Shown here: positions 20,901-29,800 of the stretch, in pieces
Layout of the letters: each line of letters opens with the position of its first letter
Numbering within the stretch: the stretch's first letter is position 1
NCBI GenBank assembly: GCA_021014325.1
Contig: CM037472.1
Span: forward strand, 32,450,234-32,514,233
Reading direction: 5' to 3'
Length of the DNA stretch: 64,000 nt
Source: Plazaster borealis
Taxonomy: Eukaryota > Echinodermata > Asteroidea > Forcipulatida > Labidiasteridae
The notes under the pieces: model-generated
Told to the model about the DNA's origin: nothing
Seen by the model: only the letters and a program-made list of their open reading frames with translations
The model's database searches: none
Made by a program: the position numbers and the translations under genes

Positions 20901-23900
20901 TACCATAATTCCTTGAAAGAAGTAGAAAAGATCAAAACGTACCAAGACCTAGCATGGGAACTTCGTAAGATTTGGCAGGTGAAAGTGAAAGTAGTCCCAT
21001 AGAGTCATAGATTGGTAAGTACTCCAAAATTGAATGACCATAAAAAACTGACTTTGTGAGAAGCACTGCAGCTATTGATAGTATAAAGTATTTTGAGAAA
21101 GGATTCCTTACGAAGTAATATGGTTGGATAATTTGTTAACCAAAAACGATTGAATCTGAGAAACGATTCATGCATGAATCCTTTCTGAGGGTCTGTGTCC
21201 ATTCGCGAATGCTGCAGCCAGAGATGTAGTTGGTACCCACTGTCACCTCGCTAAACGTGGATAGATTTGATGTTCGTGTGAAAATACTGTGACAGTTTTC
21301 TGCTGTTTTCTCAGCAAGTAGACACTGTATTCAGCTTAAACTTTCACATGTGACTCTAATTGTATCTTTGTTGATAATTTCGTCTATGAATCAGCATTAT
21401 GTTGACAAAATCCATCTGTGACTGTACCTCTAAAACAAACTGATTTGACGACCGTGGAACCCAAATGATGAAAAACTTTTGGAAAGGGTTAGTCTCCACT
21501 TACACGCTCTCCACTTGAATGCCAAGCTCCTTGGCTGCCATGGTAACAAACAACTCATAGCTATCCAGCAAGGAATCATCGTGCCCTTTGACCTTCAGTT
21601 CAACTGTTTTGTATAGCTCGTCTAATTCTTCTGTTTCCTGTAAAAATAAGAAAGTATAGCACTACAATAAACCAATTGGAGACAAAACCTACTGGTATTG
21701 GTCAAGTTGAAGTCACCTAGACTCTAGAGAGATCTCTTAACCCAAGCCTCGACCTTAAAGGGACACGTTGCCTTGGATCGGGCGAGTTGGTCTATAAAAA
21801 GCATTTGTAACCGTTTGTTATAAAATTCGTACAGTTAGAAAGATGTTTTAAAAGTAGAATACAATGATCCACACAAATATGTCTCGAAATTGCGTGGTTT
21901 TCCTTTTACATCGTGAACAAACACGGTCGGCCATTTTGTGGAGTCAACATTTTGACTCCACAAAATGGCCGACCGTGTTTGTTCGCAAAGTAAAAGGAAA
22001 ACCACGCAATTTCAAGGCATACCTGTGTGGATCATTGTATTCTACTTTTATAACGTTTTTCTAACCATATGCATTTTATAACAAACGGTTTCAAACGCTT
22101 TTTTTAGACCAACTCGTCCGATCCAAGGCAACGTGTCCCTTTAACACTAGCCCGGCGTACATTGTCCAGTAAAATTTGCTAAGGCTTGTAAACACCACTT
22201 CTCAACTTGCCCTGTGGGCTGCTGAAAACTGTGCAACCTACTTGTTTATAATGGTTAATTTTTGTCTTCCTTTCCAAATACGAATAATAAATTTCAAATA
22301 TGTTTTAATACATTTTTGAATGTGTGAATGTAATTTCATTTGACCAATAAACTGATTATGATTGCTACCATTAATACATCAGGTAGGCTACTTTAAGAAA
22401 AAGCTGAAGTGCAAGGCCTGTACTGTAACCCTTAGAAAAATAAATACAAATCCTAGCGTAACTTTGAAAATTTAGATACTTACATTCTCTGCTTCAGGGG
22501 GAAAATTATTATGTACAGAAGTTTCAACTTATATTTCTTATTGTAAGAAACAAAACCATGTACATACCTCTACTTCATTCGTTGTACTCTGTAGTGATTT
22601 ATTTTGAGTGGTGCTGCAAGAAAAGTCTCGTAGAGAAGTATAGCAATAACCTGATGGCAAGAATGAATGGCTTGCTGCAATTGTGGAGAAAAGATTTATA
22701 TGGTTTTAACTACATGATGAAAGTTTTCAGTAAGAATTATGCTGATTATCAGAAAAAAACATTCCTTTAATTTCACAATTTTCAAATTTCCAAAATTGTT
22801 TGTTTGAAAAGATAATGTGTTTGAAACCGCTGTTGTTTTTTTAACTCATTTATTTTTGCAAAAATTATCAAATGCTGTGGTGTCAAATCATCTACTTTGC
22901 CCTCCGCATTACTTTTTTGGGAAACACATATTTCAATGGAAATTTATATATATTTTTTATCGTGCTTCTTGAAAATTATACACTTTAAATGACTGGACCA
23001 AATAATACTCATTGTAGATAAAATTTAAACTCTGTTATCAAATAAACTAAATGATACAAAAACACTCACATTTAACACCTGTTGTTTGTGAACAATGAAA
23101 TCTTTGACACACGGTAAAACTGTAAGCAATAAACAGTAAAAAAACAAGATACAAATCAAGAAAGTGTAACATTTTATTTTACTCTCTTTAAAAGTAGGGT
23201 CATAGATTGTAAAATATTCCACAAATTTATGACCATAAAAACTTACTTAGTAAAAAGCACTGCAGATGTTGACAGTATAAACTATTTTGAGAAAGGATTC
23301 CCTTTGAAGTAATATGGTTTCGATAATTGTTCACCCCTAAACATTTGAATCTGAGAAACAATTCATGCATGAATCATTATCAGATTTCTGAGGGTTGGTG
23401 TTTGTTCGCGAATGCTGTGGCCAGAGATGCGGTTGGTACCCGCTGTCAGTTCGCAAAACGTTGATGTTCTTGTGAAAATATCATGACATTTTGTTGTTGT
23501 TTTCTCAGCAAGTAGAGACATGACTCACCATTGTGTTGACAAAAACCAATCTATGACCCTACCTTTGACACTGTTGTTTTTTGTTTGTTTTGTTTTATAA
23601 GTTGAGTTTGCAGAACCATCACATACTGAGAAGCAAAATAAAAGGCAAGTGCTGGTGTCTGTATAATATATCTCTCTGGATATTATATTAATTAACCTTC
23701 GGTGACACCCTCAGAATCTACATGCTGACACCATTGTACTGCTTTGTATAGTACGTTTATAATAGTGTGTCATTTTATATATATTTGAGTGTTTTGGGTT
23801 TGTTTTTTTTGTTTGGGTGGGGGGAGAACACAATCCCTTTCAAATAGTGTAAACCATCTGATAAGAGCCGTTAGACTCAATAAAACAAATTCCAACTGGC

Positions 23901-26470
23901 CAAGCCATGAGGTAGCCATCTGTAGAAGACACCATTGATTTCAGCCAGCCACAGGAGAGGCCATTAGCCCAAGGCTAAGAGATTTGTTTACAATTCCTAA
24001 GGGGCGGTCATTAATGCAGTTTTTCTTATTCAAAGAATCAACCTAGGGTGATTTGACATTTTCCAAGCCATTTGGCTAGGTCTCAAAAGGAAATCTGGAA
24101 TGTTTGAGATTTTTTAACAGATTTTTTGATGGAGTATTCACAAATTTGTTCACAAACGGACTGTTCAAAACAGTACGATGGCATCATCGCGTGTTTCAAA
24201 TTATTAACCTACCTTCGTTGAGTATGGCTACACTTTGAAAACAACCAAAGCTTTGTAAGTAGTGAATTATTCTTTTGTGCTTGAATGACCTCCACCTATG
24301 AAGCAAAGAAAATAGGTACAGCTTGTTTGACACGGAATACTTATTTTGTGTTGCCTGTTTTAAAGGGTGCACACAACATCATTGGTAAGGTTGACAAAAT
24401 AAATGGTCACAGATTTGCACATAACTCACATGGTATAAAAATGGCCAATGTGAAAAACTTAGTTTTGCCTGAAATAATATAGTTTTTGAGAAATAAGTAA
24501 AACAATTAGTTTTGATCTCGCGAGAACAAAACTAGTTGTTTGAAAACAGAAAGTTTTTTCCCCCCAATATTTGTGTGTGTCTCCCATGACCGATTGAGCT
24601 CACATTTTCACAGGTTTGTTATTTCATGTAGGGACTACGTACATGTTGGATCACATAAAGTACGAATACTGGTCTTTGACAATAGACCGTGCAAGTCTCG
24701 TGCGTATTCATTTCACTAGTCCATTACTTTTTTCACTGGTCCATATTACAAATGAAATAAGGATGCTTTTCAACACTGAACAAGCCAGTCGGACCACTTG
24801 TGAATTGTGACTGGTCCTCTGGTGGTTTAACTTGCATTTGGCCAGCGGACCACTGTTAAGCAAGCAGTGACTGGCTAGCAGGACCTGGGCCCAATTTCAT
24901 GGCACTGCTTACCAAATAATTCTGCGCTTATGCGCATTGTAACGTGTGTATTTCTATGGGACGCAGCCGGGCGTAAGCGCAGAATTCCGCGGTAAGCAGA
25001 GCCATGAAATTGGGCCCGGTTAGTTTGTCATTTCACTAGTCCATCAGCTTTTTCATACAAGTCCATATTTCATATTAAATAGGGATGCTTTTCAACACTT
25101 GAACAAACCAGCCGGACCAGTTGAAGATTATTTTGACCTACGAACTATCGAACCTTCAGACTATTGAACCTTCGGACTAACGAACCTTCGGACAAACGAA
25201 TCTTCGGACAAACGAACCTTAGGACTAACAAACCTTCGGACAATCGAACCTTCGGACTATCGAGTTGTAACCGGCCAGCGGACCACTGTTAGTGTTAAGG
25301 GAGAATGCTGAAAAGGAGAACGCTGTGAAGTCTAATCAAGGATTCAGGAGTCTGAATTGTGGATGATTTATCTGATCCAGAAATCAACTGATCATGGATC
25401 AAGGCATTAGTCAACTCTTACCAAGAAAACAAGATTTATATTAATACAGGATTACAGGAAAACACACAAAACAACTACATGACAACAGTTTTGTACATAT
25501 TCACATTAACTAGGCCTGTAGTAGTCCATCAAAATATATGCCCTACACATGTGTATTGCATATCTCAACTGTTTGTCAGCCGCTCGGGCACTGTCAGACC
25601 CCAGACACTGCCGCCCACACCTTTGTCACACTAGAGATTTATTAAAGGGGCTAAGGGATGCCAGTCGTCTCTCCCCCCAACAAAGTCACCCTAGCAAAGT
25701 AGAAAGTCACCCCTGCAAACTTGCCCCCTTGTAAAGTCACTCCCTGCAAAGTCCCCCCCTGGCGAAGTCACCCCCCCCCCCCCGACTCTTTTTCGATGCA
25801 GCATGTTTTTAGGTACATCGTTACTACTACAGACAGCCCATTCATTCCCGGTGCCAAATGTTTGAATAATGTTCAGAAATGTTCAGAATAAGTCCTAATT
25901 CAGAATCATAGGGAATTATTTTTTTTCTTCAGAAAATATGAATTCTTCATTCATATTTTTAATGTCAACAAATATGAAATCTGAATAGTATTTACTATAA
26001 TACTATTCATGGACCGAGTTGACTTAAAGTTTGGGATCAAGTTGACCATTGACCTGGGACCGAGTTGACTTCGGACCGAGTTTGACCTGTACCCTCGGGG
26101 GCGAAATGACTGGCTGCCGGAGAGTCAAACGGACTATTTTATTTTAATCCAGAGTGAGTGGTTAATTCAGTTATAGAGCAAGGACAGCAGTGCAGTACGT
26201 AGTGGGCTCTGTCCTGTGGACATGCGCTGTATGTGTATCGTCGCGGGCATGGATGGGGAATTGGCGGGGGGAATGGGATGGTACGTGGGGGGGGGGGCGA
26301 GTTTGTGTCAATTGGCAGCTTTTAATGAGCGGGGGAGATGAATAGCATAGTCAGTACGGTAGTTGTACAACTGGAATCGAAAAATAAATATGAAAACATG
26401 AAAATGTACATACCCTTCGTAAAAATGTTGCCGATTTCGTAAAAATTGACTTCCACATGGAGGACGCCAT
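17811..26470 (-). CDS. MRPS10: Mitochondrial small ribosomal subunit protein uS10m
   Basis: A component of the small subunit of the mitochondrial ribosome. Firm exons: 26,414-26,470 (start), 21,504-21,637, 20,589-20,697, 19,472-19,561 and 17,811-17,945 (stop TAG). All junction phases agree. The core reads ..[20 protein letters not shown].., then ..[17 protein letters not shown].., then ..[20 protein letters not shown].., all close to vertebrate MRPS10. The first exon, [19 protein letters not shown], is basic and amphipathic, as expected for a mitochondrial presequence. Between it and 21,637 lie four candidate exons (listed separately). With 24,213-24,250 plus 22,568-22,613 the protein would be 202 aa; the human one is 201. 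The C-terminus has an unusual Ser-rich, acidic tail. The gene is head to head with DNAL1. Confidence 0.9.
19150..19210 (-). repeat. tRNA-derived SINE head, minus strand
   Basis: The reverse complement has box B-like ggttcaagtcc (19,166-19,176) and a 'gttaatccagaggtcgc' arm much like the element at 2041-2112. It lies in an MRPS10 intron. Confidence 0.55.
19472..19561 (-). CDS. MRPS10: MRPS10 exon with [20 protein letters not shown]
   Basis: 90 nt, exactly 30 codons, phase 0 on both sides, acceptor tctctag and donor AAAA|gtgagt. Confidence 0.93.
19951..20184 (+). other. Open frame of 77 codons inside an MRPS10 intron, not convincing
   Basis: Starts [16 protein letters not shown]. No known family, no copy elsewhere in the window, no supporting splice sites. 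Most likely chance. Confidence 0.1.
20236..20468. mobile_element. TTAA palindromic MITE, internally deleted
   Basis: Starts TTAAAGGGACACGCTGCC and keeps the left arm and the central gttgactccgcaaaatggc turn, then jumps straight to gtgtccctTTAA. It is bounded by TTAA on both sides and lies inside an MRPS10 intron, on the 3' side of the 20,589-20,697 exon. Confidence 0.85.
20589..20697 (-). CDS. MRPS10: MRPS10 exon with the [12 protein letters not shown] core
   Basis: 109 nt; acceptor after a long T-rich tract (tttttttccag), donor ATTACG|gtaact. The most conserved stretch of the protein is here. Confidence 0.93.
20790..20915 (+). repeat. tRNA-derived SINE
   Basis: Contains 'agagggtaagagcactggac' (tRNA-like D arm) and 'catgagcaagatattttacc', a layout I associate with marine invertebrate SINEs. 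Adjacent to the MRPS10 exon at 20,697. Confidence 0.5.
20997..21440. mobile_element. 'GTCATAGATTGG' family MITE
   Basis: The left end 'gagtcatagattggtaagta' and right end 'tccatctgtgactgtacct' fit the family. Its interior matches 23,188-23,570 ('tattttgagaaaggattcc', 'cattcgcgaatgctg'). Confidence 0.7.
21504..21637 (-). CDS. MRPS10: MRPS10 exon, start of the S10 fold
   Basis: 134 nt, entered in phase 0 and left in phase 2. It starts [20 protein letters not shown] and matches the first strand and helix of uS10m. Confidence 0.9.
21755..22144. mobile_element. Complete TTAA palindromic MITE (390 bp, arms meeting at the centre)
   Basis: Both ends are TTAA followed by AGGGACACGTTGCCTTGGAT. The two halves are nearly perfect inverted copies across about 190 bp each, with a few substitutions and a turn at ttttgactccacaaaatggc. 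TTAA ends suggest a piggyBac-like transposase acted in trans. It has no coding capacity and lies in MRPS10 intron DNA. Confidence 0.93.
22484..22527 (-). CDS. MRPS10: Candidate MRPS10 exon (alternative C)
   Basis: 44 nt, donor GAGAAT|gtaagt, weak acceptor atataag. Entered in phase 1 it reads [14 protein letters not shown] and leaves in phase 0, compatible with the exon at 21,637. Confidence 0.3.
22568..22613 (-). CDS. MRPS10: Candidate MRPS10 exon (alternative B)
   Basis: 46 nt with strong sites on both sides (ttcttgcag and GAG|gtatgt). Entered in phase 2 it reads [15 protein letters not shown] and leaves in phase 0, joining directly to the exon at 21,637. It is probably an alternative to A plus C. 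Confidence 0.45.
23070..23119 (-). CDS. MRPS10: Candidate MRPS10 exon (alternative A)
   Basis: 50 nt between a good acceptor (tgcttacag) and AAAT|gtgagt. Entered in phase 2 it reads [16 protein letters not shown] and leaves in phase 1, which fits 22,484-22,527. Confidence 0.35.
23188..23570. mobile_element. 'TTAAAAGTAGGGTCATAGATTG' family MITE, full length
   Basis: The left end 'aagtagggtcatagattg' is inverted at the right as 'caatctatgaccctacctt'. About 380 bp. Other copies lie at 16,484, 20,997, 32,323 and 35,669. Confidence 0.85.
24213..24250 (-). CDS. MRPS10: Candidate MRPS10 exon 2
   Basis: 38 nt, [12 protein letters not shown], entered in phase 0 and left in phase 2 at GAAG|gtaggt. 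It has no stop and fits exon 1. The acceptor (cttacaaag) is weak in pyrimidines. Confidence 0.4.
24887..25017. mobile_element. Short MITE, 'GGGCCCAATTTCATGG' ends
   Basis: 131 bp; gggcccaatttcatggc at the left, inverted as gccatgaaattgggccc at the right, with 'ttctgcgcttatgcgc' and 'gcgtaagcgcagaa' as an inner pair. Relatives lie at 34,049-34,139 and 53,989-54,222. Confidence 0.9.
25139..25263 (+). repeat. Minisatellite, 16-bp unit, about eight copies
   Basis: The unit is cgaaccttcggactaa, with single-base changes between copies. It contains the palindromic core ttcgaa/cttcgg-like. Found in MRPS10 intron DNA. Confidence 0.9.
25665..25780 (+). repeat. C-rich degenerate minisatellite ending in poly-C
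   Basis: Repeats of 'aaagtcacccctgcaa' with changes, then a run of about 14 C at 25,769-25,783. Confidence 0.7.
26414..26470 (-). CDS. MRPS10: MRPS10 exon 1 (presequence)
   Basis: 57 nt, 19 codons, ATG in context aaaATGGCG, donor CGAAGG|gtatgt, phase 0. It is assigned to MRPS10 by position, strand, phase and presequence character. No sequence match is possible because presequences are not conserved. Confidence 0.7.
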
Positions 26471-26822
26471 TTTTAATTGATTGAGAATAAGTAAAATAAA
26501 ACCGTATAAATAATTATTTATTACACTATACTAAATTATATGTAGCTTTAAAATTAATTTTGTATTGTAAGTTATTAATTTGTTCAAATTTATGACCTGT
26601 TGTTTTATTTTAATTGGTTTTTATTTCAATAAAAAATAGCATTAAAGTACGAGGATTTAGGTCGTGACCTGTATTTCCATGGACACCGACCGCCATTGAA
26701 CTGTGCACAGTTTACTGCAAAGTGGAAGTGCAGTTTGCCCGTCTGTTGTCATTCGAAGTTCTACTTCTCATTTATTTTTACTCCGTTATCCACAGTTGTG
26801 CTTTGCCGATGCGAAAGTCAAT
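26471..26822. promoter_or_regulatory. Divergent promoter between MRPS10 and DNAL1
   Basis: The start codons of MRPS10 (minus, 26,470) and DNAL1 (plus, 26,823) are separated by 352 bp. This interval must hold both 5' UTRs and at least one core promoter. It is AT-rich on the MRPS10 side and richer in G and C near 26,650-26,820. I see no clear TATA box with confidence. Confidence 0.65.
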
Positions 26823-26829
26823 ATGGCAA
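26823..26829 (+). CDS. DNAL1: DNAL1 exon 1 coding part (ATGGCAA)
   Basis: Seven coding bases before a gtacaa donor. Joined to 27,921 they give [13 protein letters not shown], close to the human MAKATTIKEALARW. An acceptor at 27,914 would be stronger, but from this donor it puts the rest out of frame. Confidence 0.6.
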
Positions 26830-29800
26830 GTACAATTTATATTTTAAAAATATCACCTGATTCAGACGATTGGCTGTTATTTTTTATTTACGACGTTATT
26901 TATTATTTTTTTTTTTATTAATTAATTAAGTGAACTGTGTCTGTGTGAGTTTGATTTGAGTGTGAAGTCAAGCATGTCAATGATGAATGACAAAAACTAA
27001 AGACAGAAGCATATTTTGTAAACTAATATTGTTATTGTTAACCTTGGCTTTAGCTGTGGGCTTAACGTAAGTTATATTATTAATATAATTAAATATGTTA
27101 ATGTTATACCATGGAGGTAGAATTAGCTGTTTATAATTTTCCTAATCTAAAATAATTTCCATCTAACTTCAAAAACTAAACTTTTAAATTGTTAGTCGTT
27201 TATAGACCTAAATAACTCATCCCACCCAACTAGTCCCAAGCATGCCAGGGTAGTTTTGAGATGATGTAATTTGTTTATTTGCTTGTTTATTGCATTGGGC
27301 TGAACCAAAAGGTCTATCTCAAATACTGCCTAGCTGTAGTGTAGACCCAGTAACTGGGGCGCTGTACTCCTTTTTCAGAATTTTGACATTATCGGTCGTA
27401 CTAGTACTAGTACTAGTACTACCTTAACCTAGCGCCCCAGCATACGGTCGTATTTTCCCCGAAGGATCTTCAATTGGCTATGAAAATGCCTCAGAACGAC
27501 AAAAATACCCAACAAAATAGCTTTATATATACCTACTGGCTTCTTGATATGTCTAAGACGCAACATCAGGAATTTAAATGTACTCACAATTTTTTTTTGT
27601 GCTGCAAATTTTCGATTTTTGTGAAGTCGATCTGAGCATATTATCGGTTAAACCGCCATGACGTCCAGCGCTCAACTGTATATGGTGGCTCTGAAGGGAC
27701 ATCTCATATCGCAAATATGTACGCAGACTAAACTTGTGCAATATCGTGAAATTAATCGCGAAGATGTGCGCAGACTGGTGCGCTAGTCATGTGCCTTTTG
27801 ACCATTGTGTGAAATCAACCAGTTGGTATTTGCGTTAGACCTTTAATGTAAAAACTGTACATAATACAATTTGCAAATTTAAATTGTTCTATTGTTTGTT
27901 TCACTTACAACAGTCCAAAGGAACAACGATAAAAGACGCTCTTGCCAGATGGGTGCGTATATCAAAGTTTGTTATTTTCAGTTGGAGCAAAATTAAGCTT
28001 GCTCTATTTGTTTTTACCTTGGAGTAGGGAACTTTACTGTTTGTTCTTGTGTTATTTTCCCTTGACAGTAAGTGACTAACTAATGCCCTAACTCCCATTC
28101 CAGACACATTCTCACAATGCCCAGTGAAGTACCTTCTAATTGTGTTAAAGACCAGCTTGAACGAAAACAGCAACAATTGATCTTTCCTGAAATTCATTTA
28201 AAATGTGTTCAGTCAATAAGGAAATTTTGTTCACATGAGAGTAAACAGATTTTAATTGTGAAAAAAACTATCATTTTGAATACCCTCCTCCGGTGCTTTT
28301 CAGAAAGATTTGCGAAAAGCCCTGTTACATCATCACTCATGTTACATCATTTGTGGGAACTTTGTTTTGTATAGCCCCTTTGTTGCAAAATGGAGGTATA
28401 ACAAAGCAACATCCCACAAATTATGTCAAGGTATTGTCATTTTTACGCACGCCGTCAACGGCAGAAGTGTAGCTAGTTTTTCAAAACCGTGAGGTTGGGG
28501 CCTAATTTTTTTATTGATAATTACGAGAAAAATTTAGAAGTGTAAAATTATCAAAATTAAATTTCAATGATAAACAAACGCAATAAACAAGTTTAAATGG
28601 CATTTCCATTATAAATTTTTCGCTCAAGTAGCTGTTTAAACTTTGACCTTTAATCGTCTGTGCCTCATTCCTCCTTAAGGTCATGAGTTAAGTTTAAAGA
28701 CCCACATCAAAACCAAGAATGTTTCAAGTCCAGAGTTATTCCACACCCTTATGGATATTATTTGCATAAAGTAGCCCTCATTTGGGGTTTTTGTTTACAT
28801 TTCACTTTCAAAATCAATACTTTCCAATACTTTTGTACTTTTGTTCTTCTGTAGCTTTGTACAAATTGCTAAACAACTTCAAAACTCAAATCTAACTCAT
28901 GGCTATTTCATTCCAAATTGTATTATTATTATTGTTCTCATTGTTTTTGTTATTTTAGACAGAAAAGAATAAGGAAGCTGGTACAGAGGTGAAGGTATCT
29001 GAAGCCCAAGTTGTCAAGCTGTACTTCCAAATTCCTCCAATAGAGAAGATGGATGCATCACTCTCTACACTCACAGCATGCGAGTAAGTGCATTGGGCAA
29101 AATTTGCTCATGGCTTAAAGAGTGCAAGAACATAAATTATTCACAATACCTGGTTGGAATTTGGGCAAAAAATTCACAAAACGGCAGGGCTTGTGTAGCT
29201 CTTAAATCTTTACTTTCTCGAAATATTTGTACTGGACTAGAATCAAAATGAGAAAACAATTCTTACACAACAGTTTTTATGAAATGTTTTTATTTGAACA
29301 ATCACTAAGAGAAGATTGATCTAATCTGTTTTATGGGTATACTTCGATACTCAACAGAATTGAAAAGTAATCATCAGACTCAAGTCACCTTTGATCAAAA
29401 AATTCCAAAGTTAATGATTAGCATGGGACAGTGATTAAAAAATCCCTGAGACTGCCTGAGAGTCCGTGGTGCTAAAATCACTGGCCTCAGGCTTGCGGTC
29501 CAGTCTAAATTTCGAGCCCTGCAGAATGGAACTGGTCAATTGTTCCAAGCACCTATTTGTTGTAGAGGACACCCGCATTCAAAGTTAGTGTTAGTATGAT
29601 TGAATGTGTGGAACAAAAGCATGCCTTAAAACCCCCTTTTTGTTAAATACATTTTCAATAAACTTTCTACATCAACAATATCTAAAACCTCAACATAGAA
29701 ATTGTTACATTTATTAACTTGTTTGCGGGAACCGCTGCTAATTACAGGATTGGAACTGGCCTCTTATCACCGGCACGCTCGGTGGTCTAGTTGTTAAGAC

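Noticed and set aside
25139..25263. CRISPR-like array
   Set aside because: The repeats are contiguous 16-bp units with no spacers, in an animal intron.
26278..26280. Start codon of DNAL1 at ATG|gtacgt
   Set aside because: Gives an attractive junction to 27,914 but lies inside MRPS10 intron 1, has overlapping out-of-frame ATGs just upstream, and the ATG at 26,823 has a more natural position; kept only as an alternative.
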